64,000 nucleotides of DNA. Source: Parvibaculum sp963696585. GTDB taxonomy: Bacteria > Pseudomonadota > Alphaproteobacteria > Parvibaculales > Parvibaculaceae. The position numbers were made by a program, and so were the translations under genes. Positions 9,264 to 17,974 of the stretch are shown here, piece after piece (the first letter of the stretch is position 1; every line of letters starts with the position of its first letter). The notes below the pieces were generated by a model, which worked only from the letters and a program-made list of their open reading frames with translations, was not told where the DNA came from and made no database searches. The DNA lies in contig CAVOKW010000012.1 in assembly GCA_963696585.1 (NCBI GenBank), forward strand, positions 4,272-68,271, in the 5' to 3' direction.

Positions 9264-9831
9264 CGGAAAGGAGACGTTGGCCGCCTTGGCCAGGATGTCG
9301 CCTGCATGGGCAGCATCTTTGGCCTGCAATCCGAAACCGGCGAGTATGATGGTGAGAATCTCGGCCGCCTCGCCAAGATCCAGCGCGCCCGCCTGAGCGA
9401 GTTTTAGCGCCGTTGGGACGGACGCGATGATCTGCGCTGTTGAATACCCCGCCTGGCCGAGAAACTTCATGCCCTCTGCGGCCTGTTTGGCCGAGAAGGA
9501 CGTTGTTGCCCCCAGGTTGCGCGCCACGGATACGAGTTTCGCCATGTCGGCGCTTGTGGCCTGCGTAATTGCCTTCACGCTCGACATGGTGCTTTCGAAA
9601 TCGGCGATGGTTTTGATCGCCGCCATGCCCGCTATGGCGGATGAGATGCCAAAAAGAGCGCCATTGATGCCGGAAATCGTTGCGCGCATGGAGGCGAAGG
9701 AACGATCGATATTCGTCTGCATCGTCTTTGCGCTGGCCGAGATGCTCGAAAACGCCGCGCGGACCTGCTGGGCGCCAACGCGCGCCGGGCCCGAAATCCA
9801 CAAAGACGCCAATGCCGGTTTCAAATGACAT
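9264..9831 (-). pseudogene. Tail tape-measure protein remnant (TP901-like), frameshifted and truncated
   Basis: The minus strand encodes the N-terminal part of a phage tail tape-measure protein. One frame starts with MSFETGIGVFVDFG at 9831. The match then moves to another frame at about 9779-9784 (VGAQQVRAAFSSISASAKTM) and continues through the recognisable TP901 core: a helix-rich stretch with ADFESTMSSVKAITQATS, GATTSFSAKQAAEGMKFL and LAGFGLQAKDAAHAGDILAKA. Homology stops at about 9264, where unrelated sequence leads into the serine hydrolase gene. A normal tape-measure gene is several times longer. One frameshift plus loss of the 3' part make this a dead prophage fragment. It does not look like the GTA tape measure expected after gp10. 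Confidence 0.75.
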
Positions 9832-9915
9832 GCCGATCTCCGGTATTGACGTCTGGGGAAAAAATGAGAGAGGCTTGCGCCCTCAGGGTGGGGCGCATGG
9901 CAAGCGAGGATAAAA

Positions 9916-10311
9916 ATGACAGGGCCTGCGATGGACAATGATCATTCGGATGCCGCCAAAAAGGCGGGACAAATAGCGGCTTTGATTGCCGTACCCCTGA
10001 TCTTCATCTATCTGTTTTCCGGGGAAAGCGCATCGACGCCCAAAAAACACATAGCCCACAGCGGAACAATTACCCGCGCATTTGCGGGCTGTCTAAGCGA
10101 AGACGCTCTGGATGAAATGCTCACGGCCGCGTCGCATGAAGACTTCAGGCAGATGAGCGTCCTTCTGGATTCCGGCTATTGTCAGTCTATTAAGGGGCGA
10201 TCCTATTCTGTGGAGAGCATGGGCTTGATGACTTCGCGGATCAGAGTATACAGCGATGAAGGCTCGATACTGCTTTACACGCCATCGGAAGCTCTGCTGA
10301 GAAGCGAGTGA
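9916..10311 (+). CDS. Hypothetical protein with one membrane segment
   Basis: 131 aa and not recognised. One hydrophobic segment (about residues 18-36, IAALIAVPLIFIYLFSG) near the N-terminus is followed by a small soluble domain with two cysteines (AFAGCLSED and DSGYCQSI). This fits a membrane-anchored protein with an exported domain. A GAGGA site precedes the ATG by the right distance, which is the main reason for calling it. It lies in a zone of broken genes between a tape-measure fragment and a GH5 fragment and may itself be an orphan of a lost locus. Confidence 0.5.
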   Translation: MTGPAMDNDHSDAAKKAGQIAALIAVPLIFIYLFSGESASTPKKHIAHSGTITRAFAGCLSEDALDEMLTAASHEDFRQMSVLLDSGYCQSIKGRSYSVESMGLMTSRIRVYSDEGSILLYTPSEALLRSE

Positions 10312-10409
10312 TCGAGGGAGAAGTCTAGCTTCCGCGCTTCCCCCTCGCCTCGACCTGTGCTTTCTGACGGAAGAACCAGAGGGGGGGGAAATGCCGTTGT
10401 CACGACTGA

Positions 10410-10839
10410 GAATTGCTGATCGCCTCAACCCGGTGGAATTACACCGCGTCGAACCGGAATGATGAAGCCATTGGCGATGGCTGGAATCAGGAAGACCTGT
10501 CGATCTACAGTGTCGATCTACAGTGTCGATCAGCGCGACAACCCCTCTGACATCAATAGCGGCGGACGCGCACTCGAAGGCTTTGTGCGCCCCTATGCCC
10601 GCAAGATTGCTGGCCGCCCCCTGAAAATGAAGTTCAAACGCGAGACGGGCGCCTTCCGTTTTGTTTATGATGTCACGGGCGATGGGGCGGCGGAAGTTTT
10701 CGTGCCGCGCCTGCAATATCCCGACGGATTTGAAATCGAGGTTGAGGGTGCTCTGGCAGAACGCGATGAGGCCAATCAGCTTGTCCGATTGAAACCGGTC
10801 AATGCCGACAAGATCGCCCTGATCCTCACGCGTCTATAG
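10410..10839 (+). pseudogene. 3' fragment of a GH5 endoglycoceramidase-like glycosidase, frameshifted
   Basis: The translation resembles the C-terminal end of a family 5 glycosyl hydrolase of the endoglycosylceramidase type. A TRWNYTASNRND / DGWNQEDLSIYS segment is followed by a C-terminal beta domain (FVRPYARKIAGRPLKMKFKR and further). The two parts are in different frames because of a perfect 13-bp tandem duplication (10498-10510 and 10511-10523). Removing one copy restores a continuous frame through DLSIYSVDQRDNPSD. The 5' catalytic half is absent: an in-frame stop occurs at 10407-10409 and no homologous sequence lies upstream. The fragment is therefore 5'-truncated and frameshifted. Its 3' end overlaps the convergent IclR gene by 14 bp. 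Confidence 0.65.
10498..10523 (+). repeat. 13-bp perfect tandem duplication inside the GH5 fragment
   Basis: Unit TGTCGATCTACAG occurs twice without a gap (10498-10510, 10511-10523), and its first seven bases recur once more at 10524. Since 13 is not a multiple of three, it shifts the reading frame of the GH5-like fragment. A second 13-bp duplication of the same kind occurs at 26783-26808. Confidence 0.9.
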
Positions 10840-11620
10840 CGGTCTCCTCAAGCGAGGCGACAATGGCGCGTGCGGTATCTTGCATCGGCTTGAGATAACG
10901 CCGAACCGCCTCCGCCTCACTCATGGCGGCGCCGATATAGCGCATGGTGATGCTGGCAAGCACCTTCTCCCCCTGCATGATCGGCACCGCCATGCCCATG
11001 GCCGGATCGCCCGGCATCGGTGCGGTCGTGGCATAACCTGATCGCCGCACGGTCTGCATGATGCTCCGCACGTAGCGATCATCCCGCGCTGGCGCATTCG
11101 CTGTCGCCCTGGAAGCGTGCAGCATGGCGAGAATGGCCTCGCGCTCCGCCGCCGGGCAGAAAGCCAGATAGGCGCGTCCCATGGCGGCGACCATCATCGG
11201 CAGGCGTTTGTTGAGATAAGCGGGGTCTGTGTAGAAGGGGCTCTCATGACCCGTCGAAATGCGTACCCGCATGGCATTGTGATCAAGCGTGGCGAGCGCC
11301 ACAGGCCAGCGATACCGCGCGGTCAATGCCGAGAGAAAGGGGCGCGCGGCTTCCACCACGCGCTCACCATGACGAAATCCATTGGAGAGTCGCAACACGC
11401 GCTCATTCAGGGCATAGCCGCCGCGTTGGGGAAGTCGCGTGACATAACCGCAGGCAATCAGCGTGTCGAGCAGACGAACGAGGGTCGGTTTGGGCAGCGA
11501 CGTGGCTTGATGAAGCGCTGCGAGGCTGAGCGGTTGCCGCTCATTCAGGGCTTCAAGCAGACGCAGGGCGCGCGCCACCGGCTGCACCTCCGCCGTGTCA
11601 AAATCGCCGGAATGAGCCAT
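10826..11620 (-). CDS. IclR-family transcriptional regulator
   Basis: 264-aa IclR regulator. The N-terminal winged HTH (about residues 12-70) contains VARALRLLEALNERQPLSLAAL and LPKPTLVRLLDTLIACGYV. A C-terminal GAF-like effector domain contains AMRVRISTGHESPF and the conserved PAMGMAVPI stretch. It resembles the MhpR-like branch that controls aromatic or aliphatic acid breakdown. The start at 11620 has a GGAGG site six bases upstream, better than the longer frame at 11653. It is divergent to a stub of a TauD-like gene at 11765. The regulator may have outlived the operon it controlled. Confidence 0.88.
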   Translation of the reverse strand: MAHSGDFDTAEVQPVARALRLLEALNERQPLSLAALHQATSLPKPTLVRLLDTLIACGYVTRLPQRGGYALNERVLRLSNGFRHGERVVEAARPFLSALTARYRWPVALATLDHNAMRVRISTGHESPFYTDPAYLNKRLPMMVAAMGRAYLAFCPAAEREAILAMLHASRATANAPARDDRYVRSIMQTVRRSGYATTAPMPGDPAMGMAVPIMQGEKVLASITMRYIGAAMSEAEAVRRYLKPMQDTARAIVASLEETAIDA

Positions 11621-11764
11621 TTTATCCTCCACGCGACACTCTAGTTCCGCCATACGGAATTGGCAAATTTAGATATCCCCACCCCCGGGCGGCGCGTTTA
11701 GAGTCCGCAACGGGTTTGGGAGAGCCATGCGCCGCGTCAAGCGGCGCAGATCAGGGAGGAAGAC

Positions 11765-11872
11765 ATGAGCCAGGCAGCAGAATTGAGGGAAGCGGTTTCC
11801 ACGCATCGCTCTTTTACGACCTCACCGCTGACACCGAATATCGGCGCCGGGCTTGGCGACAGACCTTATTGA
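11765..11872 (+). pseudogene. N-terminal stub of a TauD/TfdA-like dioxygenase gene
   Basis: A 35-codon frame begins with ATG at 11765 behind a very good GGAGGA site. The residues STHRSFTTSPLTPNIGAGLG look like the first strand of TauD/TfdA alpha-ketoglutarate dioxygenases (pattern TPxxGAEI). The match stops at once and a stop follows at 11870. The rest of the gene is missing and the DUF1214 gene begins 19 bp later. I read it as a deletion scar that kept the promoter and start of the former IclR-controlled operon. The assignment rests on few residues. Confidence 0.45.
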
Positions 11873-11891
11873 TTTTGGAAACGGGAAAAGA

Positions 11892-12467
11892 ATGAAAGCC
11901 ATATTCTATTGGGGGTCGGCGCTTGTCATGGCGCTGTTGTTGGGAACGGGCAGCGCCTATCTGGCCTTGCAGGATGCGCAGGCCAGAGGCGGAATCCATT
12001 CCGGACCCTGGGCCACAAGCACGCGCTTTGGCAGCCCCGAGGCCGACATGTACACGCGCGCCCGCGTCGCACTGTTCGGGCTTCTCGCGCTCGACAAAAA
12101 AGAGACGATGTACTTTATCGCCAACACAGACTCCAATGGCGAGAAACTGTCCGGGAGTTGCACCTATCGCGTGCAAGGCCATGATCTTGCCGCGCGTTGG
12201 TGGAGCATCACCGCCTATGCGTCGGACAGTTTCCTCATCCCGAATGAGGCCCATGTTTTTTCATTCGCACAAACGACCGTGGCGCATGATGCGGATGGGG
12301 GCTTCACCATCAATGTCTCAGCCGAAAAGCAGGATGGAAACTGGTTGCCTGTGAAGGCCGGTGAAGCCTTTGACCTGACAGCGCGCTTCTACAATCCCGA
12401 AGCCTCCATCTATGCCGATCCTTCAGCCGCCGTCCTGCCCACCATCACCAAGGAGAGCTGCAAATGA
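11892..12467 (+). CDS. DUF1214-domain exported protein
   Basis: 191 aa from the ATG at 11892. An N-terminal hydrophobic segment (FYWGSALVMALLLGTGSAYLA broken by few polar residues, about 4-24) anchors or exports the protein. The remainder is a DUF1214 domain containing the typical KKETMYFIANTDSNGEKL and ARWWSITAYASDSFLIPN stretches. DUF1214 and DUF1254 domains are often fused; here they are separate genes overlapping by 4 bp. The biochemical role of the family is not established. The pair follows the TauD-like stub and might now be driven by that promoter. Confidence 0.77.
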   Translation: MKAIFYWGSALVMALLLGTGSAYLALQDAQARGGIHSGPWATSTRFGSPEADMYTRARVALFGLLALDKKETMYFIANTDSNGEKLSGSCTYRVQGHDLAARWWSITAYASDSFLIPNEAHVFSFAQTTVAHDADGGFTINVSAEKQDGNWLPVKAGEAFDLTARFYNPEASIYADPSAAVLPTITKESCK

Positions 12468-12991
12468 AACGTATCGCCATCTGGATTGTTTCGGTTGTGG
12501 TTCTGAGCGCGCTCGTGCATGTCGGCACGGTCTGGTCCCTTCCACGGCTCATCATGTCGAGGGTGATGACTGTCGTGGCGGGCGGCGCGGCCGCGAATGT
12601 CATGCTGAACCAGCCGCGCCCTGACGACAAGGCGCGTGTTGTCGTGCGTCCCAGCCCTGATCTGGCCTATTCCATGTGTGCACTTGATCTTTCCAAAGGC
12701 GCCGTACATGTCGTCGTGCCGCTGAGTGCGCCTTATACCTCGGTCGCGCTTTATAGCGCCGCGACGGATAACTTCTTTGTTCGCAACGACAGGGAAACCA
12801 ATGGCGCGCCGCTTGATCTTGTCGTGGTTGGCAAGGGTCAGCCCATGCCGGCCAACCTGCCGCCGGTCGCCACGCTGGTTGAATCGCCAACCAGCAAGGC
12901 GCTGGTTCTGGTGCGACGTGTCATCGAAAATGACGCAAGTTTTCCGGCACTCGACCAGTTGCGCCAGACGGCGAGCTGCTCGCTCCTCTAA
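12464..12991 (+). CDS. DUF1254-domain exported protein
   Basis: 175 aa. The ATG overlaps the stop of the DUF1214 gene (ATGA), indicating translational coupling. The first ~25 residues form a signal anchor (IAIWIVSVVVLSALVHVGTV). The rest matches the DUF1254 pattern, with RPDDKARVVVRPSPDLAYS, VHVVVPLSAPYTSVALYS and DNFFVRND. Together with the preceding product it reconstitutes, as two polypeptides, a domain pair found fused in many other bacteria. No catalytic residue can be assigned. Confidence 0.77.
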   Translation: MKRIAIWIVSVVVLSALVHVGTVWSLPRLIMSRVMTVVAGGAAANVMLNQPRPDDKARVVVRPSPDLAYSMCALDLSKGAVHVVVPLSAPYTSVALYSAATDNFFVRNDRETNGAPLDLVVVGKGQPMPANLPPVATLVESPTSKALVLVRRVIENDASFPALDQLRQTASCSLL

Positions 12992-13039
12992 GTCTGAGGG
13001 TTGAGCCGCGTCATCCTGGGGAGGAGGGCGCGGCGAACA

Positions 13040-15133
13040 TCAGGCCTTGTCGGCTATGGCGAGCGCGAAAGAGAAGACGAGGGCTGTCTCCTTCAGCCGT
13101 TCAAATCGTCCGGACGCGCCGCCATGGCCGGCATCCATGTTTATCTTGAGAAGCGTCAACCGGTCATCGATGCGCAGGCTGCGCAGCTTCGCCACCCATT
13201 TGGCAGGCTCCCAATAGGTGACGCGCGGATCGGTGAGCCCGCCCAGCGCGAAGATATGCGGATAGGCCTGGGCCCGCACATTATCGTAGGGACTATAGGA
13301 CGCCATGTAGCGATAGGCCGCCTCGCTCTCGATGGGATTGCCCCATTCATTCCATTCCGGCGGCGTCAGCGGCAAGCTTGCGTCAAGCATGGTTGTCAGC
13401 ACATCGACAAATGGCACTTCGGCAATGATCCCGTTGAAGAGATCGGGCGCCATATTGGCGACAGCCCCCATGAGCATGCCGCCAGCGCTGCCGCCCTGCG
13501 CGATGATGGCGCCGCGTGCGGTGAGGCCCTGCGCGATCAGATGCTCGCCCGCCGCTATGAAATCCTTGAACGTGTTGATCTTCCTGTTGCGCTTGCCATT
13601 GCTGTACCAGCGATAGCCCTTTTCCATGCCGCCGCGAATATGCGCAATCGCATAAACAAAACCCCGATCCGCGAGCGACAAGGCGCTGATCGAAAAGGAG
13701 GAGGGAATGGTGATGCCATAGGAGCCATAGCCATAAAGCAGGCAGGGCGCAGAGCCATCAATCGGCAGATCCTTGCGATAGAGCAGCGAGATCGGTACAA
13801 GCTCGCCATCATGTGATGTCGCGAAAATGCGTCGCGTCACATAATCGGCCGGATTGTGACCGGAGGGAATTTCCTGCCGTTTGCGCAAGGTCCGCTCGCG
13901 GCTCTCCATGTCATAGTCATAAACTTCCGCAGGCGTCGTCATCGACGAATAGGAGAAGCGCAGCGCACCGGTGTCATATTCATAGCCAGAGCCCATATGC
14001 AGCTCATAGGCTTCCTCGGTAAAGGCGATTTCATGTTCGGCGCCATCAGCCAATCGCTGAATAATGATGCGGTTGAGCCCATCGCGCCGTTCACTGCGGA
14101 CAAAATGTCGGGCAAAGGCAACATGCGAGAGAATGAGCGTGCCGGAACGATGCGGCACAAAATCGCGCCATGAGCCGCGATCGGTCTTGTCATATGGGGT
14201 CGTGGCGATCTTGAAGTCTTCCGCCTCGTCGGCATTTGTCAGGATCAGAAAGCGGCGATTGGCAGCATCATCTTCCACATCATACTCAACCCCGTTTTCA
14301 CGCGCGGCGAAGAGCTGAGGCTTCGTCTCGGGCTTGTCAGCCGGAATGAACCAGACTTCGCTCGTCTCATGGTCGTGGCTGCTGATGGCGATGAAGCGGC
14401 CACTTTGTGTCTTGCCGACACCCACAAAAAACCCTTCGTCAGCTTCTTCGTAAACGAGCGTGTCCGAGGTTTGTGAATTGCCGATCACATGGCGTTTGAC
14501 GCGCAGGGGGCGATGCTCCTCATCGACTTCCGTGTAGAAGAAACTGGCCGACTGCGCATCCCATGCGGTACCCGGCGAGGTGTCCGGCACGTCGTCGACG
14601 AGATCCTTGCCCGTCGCCAGATCGCGGATGCGGATGGTAAAAAACTCCGAACCCTTGCGATCGGCTGACCACGCCGCGTAACGATGATCAGGCGAATGAT
14701 CGACGTCACCTATTTTGAAATAGGCTTCGCCCTGCGCTTCGACATTGCCGTCAATCAGGACTTGCTCAACGCCGGCTTCATCACGACGACAGAATATCGG
14801 ATGCTGCGAACCGACCGCATAGCGTGTGTAATATTGACAGGCGCCGTCTTTCAGGGGGACGGAGCTGTCATCTTCCTTGATACGCGCTTTCATTTCGGCA
14901 AACAGCGTTTCGCGCAGCGCATCGAGTGGCTTGAGGGTTTCTTCCGTATAGCTGTTTTCAGCTTCGAGATAGGCGCGAATGTCAGGCGCAAGAATCTCCG
15001 GCTGTCGCATGACCTCGCGCCACTTCGCGTCGCGCAGCCAGGCATAGGGATCGACCCGCGTGATGCCGTGATGTGTGTCCGGCATCGAGCGGATGTCCGC
15101 CTTGGGAGCTTGAAGTGGGGGCGTGAGTTTCAT
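13040..15133 (-). CDS. ptrB: Oligopeptidase B (S9A prolyl oligopeptidase family)
   Basis: 697-aa serine peptidase. It has an N-terminal beta-propeller domain (about residues 70-400) and a C-terminal alpha/beta-hydrolase domain with the nucleophile elbow GGSAGG (Ser549), acid in GGLTDPRV (Asp635) and base in DAGHGG (His670). Oligopeptidase B cleaves small peptides after basic residues in the cytoplasm or periplasm. DPYAWLRD near the N-terminus is also typical of the family. The start at 15133 is chosen for the CAGGA site upstream and because the longer frame runs into the terminator of the preceding gene. No signal peptide is visible. Confidence 0.93.
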   Translation of the reverse strand: MKLTPPLQAPKADIRSMPDTHHGITRVDPYAWLRDAKWREVMRQPEILAPDIRAYLEAENSYTEETLKPLDALRETLFAEMKARIKEDDSSVPLKDGACQYYTRYAVGSQHPIFCRRDEAGVEQVLIDGNVEAQGEAYFKIGDVDHSPDHRYAAWSADRKGSEFFTIRIRDLATGKDLVDDVPDTSPGTAWDAQSASFFYTEVDEEHRPLRVKRHVIGNSQTSDTLVYEEADEGFFVGVGKTQSGRFIAISSHDHETSEVWFIPADKPETKPQLFAARENGVEYDVEDDAANRRFLILTNADEAEDFKIATTPYDKTDRGSWRDFVPHRSGTLILSHVAFARHFVRSERRDGLNRIIIQRLADGAEHEIAFTEEAYELHMGSGYEYDTGALRFSYSSMTTPAEVYDYDMESRERTLRKRQEIPSGHNPADYVTRRIFATSHDGELVPISLLYRKDLPIDGSAPCLLYGYGSYGITIPSSFSISALSLADRGFVYAIAHIRGGMEKGYRWYSNGKRNRKINTFKDFIAAGEHLIAQGLTARGAIIAQGGSAGGMLMGAVANMAPDLFNGIIAEVPFVDVLTTMLDASLPLTPPEWNEWGNPIESEAAYRYMASYSPYDNVRAQAYPHIFALGGLTDPRVTYWEPAKWVAKLRSLRIDDRLTLLKINMDAGHGGASGRFERLKETALVFSFALAIADKA

Positions 15134-15171
15134 GTTGATCCTGAAAGAGTAATTGAAGCCTGAAACGAAGA

Positions 15172-15199
15172 AAGGCCCCGTGCTTTCGCAAGGGGCCTT
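15172..15199 (-). terminator. Rho-independent terminator after the MaoC gene
   Basis: Perfect 8-bp stem AAGGCCCC / GGGGCCTT with a 12-nt loop, followed on the minus strand by a T-rich tail (TTTCTTCG). It lies between the stop of the MaoC-like gene and the start of ptrB, so it ends the MaoC transcript and separates the two genes. Confidence 0.7.
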
Positions 15200-15221
15200 C
15201 CATCCTAGACGATGCCGGAGA

Positions 15222-15674
15222 TCACTCGTAGAGGATCGCCAGTGTTTCGGCAACCATGGCGGGGCGTTCGACGCCCTCGATTTCGATGGTCACATTACTG
15301 ACGATCTGCTGGCCGCCCGCCTTGGGCTGAACGTCCTTCAGGGTCACCCGGGCGCGCACGCGCGAGCCAACCGGCACCATATTGGTGAAGCGAACCGAAT
15401 TGGACCCATAATTGATGCCGCGTGTCACGCTCTTGATGCCGCTGATCTTGCTCATGAGCTCAGGCAGCATGGACAGCGTCAGATAGCCATGGGCAATCGT
15501 GCCAGTGCCCAACTCACGCTGTGTACGAGCCGGATCGACATGGATCCACTGGTGATCGCCTGTCGCATCGGCAAACAGGTTGACGCGAGCCTGATCAATC
15601 ATGACCCAGTCGCTGACGCCGATTTCCTTGCCCTTTTCGGCAGCATATTCGGCGATGGAATTGAAAACGCGCAT
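15222..15674 (-). CDS. MaoC-like enoyl-CoA hydratase / dehydratase
   Basis: 150-aa hot-dog-fold protein of the MaoC family. The hydratase motif is FADATGDHQWIHVDP, holding the Asp and His pair used for (R)-specific hydration of enoyl-CoA; GTIAHGYLTLSMLP is the other conserved segment. Such enzymes link beta-oxidation to polyhydroxyalkanoate synthesis, and a phasin gene is present in the window at 40663, although far away. ATG at 15674 follows a perfect GGAGG site. The gene forms its own unit, closed by the terminator at 15172-15199. Confidence 0.88.
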   Translation of the reverse strand: MRVFNSIAEYAAEKGKEIGVSDWVMIDQARVNLFADATGDHQWIHVDPARTQRELGTGTIAHGYLTLSMLPELMSKISGIKSVTRGINYGSNSVRFTNMVPVGSRVRARVTLKDVQPKAGGQQIVSNVTIEIEGVERPAMVAETLAILYE

Positions 15675-15840
15675 GTCGTCCTCCCTTTGGGGTTCGGCTT
15701 GGTGGTCCGTTCTTCGCTGCGCTCCACATGCGGGAGGGGAGGCAGAAATTGCGGTTAACCTACAAGCCGGAGCGGGCTGCGCCAAGGATCAAACCCGATC
15801 AACCCTGCGCAGTTCCCGCTCTCCCATGGACAGGAACGCC

Positions 15841-16344
15841 TCACATGGAGAGGCGAATGCGCACGCGGCGGTCTTCCTCGGCATCCCATGTCAGGGTTTC
15901 TTCAAGCCAACCCCAGGCTTCGCCTTCATATTCGATGGCAATCTGCGCGGCGGGCCAGCCGAGATTTTCAAAGGCCTGCGCCACATTGGCCGAACGTTTG
16001 CGCGACAAGGCGGCATTGGCGGCGGCATCGCCCGTCTTGCTGGACTTGCCAAACAGGCAGATCTGCTGGACATTCTGTCCCTTGGCGATCTCGAAGATGC
16101 GCTGGATATCGCCGTGATATTTGGGGTCGAGGCGGCTCGAATTGGTGTCGAAATAGATGAAATATTCCTTGTCGAACTTCTTGCCGGGCGACTTGTTGTT
16201 GCAGCTATGGCCGGTGGAATAGACCTCGCCTGCCTGCGCCGGACCCGACAGGGCACCGCCGGATGGGATGAGGCCGACAAGACCCGCAAAGGCAATCGCG
16301 GCCATGCAAGCCTGGCTGCGGCGTTTCTGACCTGGATGTTTCAT
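15841..16344 (-). CDS. OmpA-family outer membrane / peptidoglycan-binding protein
   Basis: 167 aa. A signal peptide is likely (basic start, hydrophobic AAIAFAGLVGLIPSGGAL, cleavage near AQAGE at about 41-43). The mature part is a short OmpA-like domain: YFIYFDTNSSRLDP, then IFEIAKGQNVQQICLFGKSSKTGDAAANAALSR with a break in the usual HTD motif, and EEDRRVRIRL at the end. OmpA-like domains bind peptidoglycan in the periplasm. The substitution of the usual GHTDxxG by FGKSSKTG is a clear deviation, so binding may differ. The ATG at 16344 precedes the signal peptide. Confidence 0.82.
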   Translation of the reverse strand: MKHPGQKRRSQACMAAIAFAGLVGLIPSGGALSGPAQAGEVYSTGHSCNNKSPGKKFDKEYFIYFDTNSSRLDPKYHGDIQRIFEIAKGQNVQQICLFGKSSKTGDAAANAALSRKRSANVAQAFENLGWPAAQIAIEYEGEAWGWLEETLTWDAEEDRRVRIRLSM

Positions 16345-16426
16345 GCTGTTCGCTCCATCTGATTTGCGCCCCCGCGCCCAGAATGGAGCCTGAGCGAGGG
16401 GGGCGCAAGCCAAAGCAAGCGTCAGG

Positions 16427-17974
16427 TCAGACGATCTTGGAGTCGCGATTGCCCCAATAACGATCCCGGATAAGGCGCTTGTAGAGCTTGCCCGTGGGGT
16501 GGCGCGGCAATTCCTGGTCAAAGTCGATGCTGCGCGGACATTTGATGGCCGAGAGCTGGCTCTTGCAATAATCCATCAGTTCCTGCGCGAAGGCCGGTGT
16601 CGCATCAGCCCAATTGACGGGCTGCACCACCGCCTTCACTTCCTCGCCGAAATCTTCATTGGGCACGCCAATGACGGCCACATCGGCCACCCTGGGATGC
16701 ATGATGAGCAGATTTTCGGCTTCCTGCGGGTAGACATTGACACCACCGGAAATGATCATGAAGGCCTTGCGGTCGGTGAGATAGAGATAGCCTTCCTCAT
16801 CCACGCGTCCGATATCGCCAAGCGTTGACCAGCCTTTGGGATGGCGCGACTCCTGTGTCTTGCCAGGGTCGTTGTGATATTCAAACTTCACATCGCTCTC
16901 GAAATAGATGGTGCCGGCTTCGTTGACCGGCAATTCGACGCCTTCATCATCGCAAATATGAATGATGCCCAGAAGTGCCTTGCCGACCGAGCCCTTATGC
17001 GAGAGCCATTCTTCCGAATTGAGTGCGCAAAAGCCATTGCCCTCGGAGCCGGCGTAATATTCGTGGATCACCGGACCCCACCACGCAATCATCTGCTCCT
17101 TCACCGGAATGGGGCAGGGCGCCGCAGCGTGAATGGCAACCTTCAGGCTGGAGACATCATATTTTTGACGCTCCGCTTCCGGTATCTTCAGCATACGCAC
17201 AAACATCGTCGGCACCCACTGGCTATGGCTGATCTTGTAGGCCCCGATGAGGCGCAGCGCTTCTTCCGCATCGAAATGTTCCATGACGACAACAGTGCCG
17301 CCCAGGCGCTGCACACTCATGCAATAGCGCAAGGGCGCGGCATGATAGAGCGGGGCCGGCGAGAGATAGATGCTGTTTTCATCAAGGCCATAAAGGAATT
17401 GCGTCAGCGCAATCAACCCCGGCGGCTCATCGATTCCGGCGCCCGTCAGCGGATGGCGAATGCCCTTGGGGCGGCCTGTCGTACCCGAAGAATAGAGCAT
17501 GTCCGTGCCCGCCACTTCATCGGCAATTGGCGTCACCGGCATCTTGTCGCGTTCGGCCTCATAGGACTGGTAGCCCGCGATGTCGCCATTGACGCTGAAG
17601 CGATGCTGAACCTGATCGATGTGATGGCCGGTAATGAGCTCGACCGCCGTCTTTTCCAGGGCCTTGGAGGTGAAGAAGACTTTTGCGCCGCAATCCTTGA
17701 CGATATAGGCGATTTCGCCAGCCGTCAGGCGCGAGGAGACGGCCGTGAAGTACAGGCCGGAACGCTGCGCCGCCCAGCAGATTTCCAGAAAGCAGGCATT
17801 ATTGTCCATGAAGATGGCGATGGCATCGCCGACCTTCAATCCGCATTGACGCAAGAGATGCGCGGTCTGATTGGAGCGCTCATCAAGCTGCCGATAGCTG
17901 ATGCTCTCGCCCGTCGAGGCCATGATATAGGCCGGTTTGTCCGGATGTTTCCGGGCATGAATATATGGATGCAT
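16427..17974 (-). CDS. Acyl-CoA synthetase (AMP-forming)
   Basis: 515-aa ANL-superfamily acyl-CoA ligase. The AMP/ATP-binding P-loop YSSGTTGRPKG lies at residues 161-171. Later motifs are YYAGSEGNGF, the hinge region YLTDRKAFMIISGGVNVYPQE, and a C-terminal lysine in PRHPTGKLYKR. It resembles the fatty-acid or feruloyl-type ligases associated with acyl-CoA degradation. ATG at 17974 has an AAGGAG site. It is divergent from the crotonase gene at 18193, so both may be activated by the same 220-bp region. The chain length of the substrate cannot be inferred. Confidence 0.88.
   Translation of the reverse strand: MHPYIHARKHPDKPAYIMASTGESISYRQLDERSNQTAHLLRQCGLKVGDAIAIFMDNNACFLEICWAAQRSGLYFTAVSSRLTAGEIAYIVKDCGAKVFFTSKALEKTAVELITGHHIDQVQHRFSVNGDIAGYQSYEAERDKMPVTPIADEVAGTDMLYSSGTTGRPKGIRHPLTGAGIDEPPGLIALTQFLYGLDENSIYLSPAPLYHAAPLRYCMSVQRLGGTVVVMEHFDAEEALRLIGAYKISHSQWVPTMFVRMLKIPEAERQKYDVSSLKVAIHAAAPCPIPVKEQMIAWWGPVIHEYYAGSEGNGFCALNSEEWLSHKGSVGKALLGIIHICDDEGVELPVNEAGTIYFESDVKFEYHNDPGKTQESRHPKGWSTLGDIGRVDEEGYLYLTDRKAFMIISGGVNVYPQEAENLLIMHPRVADVAVIGVPNEDFGEEVKAVVQPVNWADATPAFAQELMDYCKSQLSAIKCPRSIDFDQELPRHPTGKLYKRLIRDRYWGNRDSKIV

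Noticed and set aside
9264..9831. Tape-measure fragment as the displaced gp11 of the GTA cluster at the end of the window
   Set aside because: It is 43 kb away on the opposite strand and of the TP901 prophage type; the cluster still proceeds normally to gp10 at the window edge.
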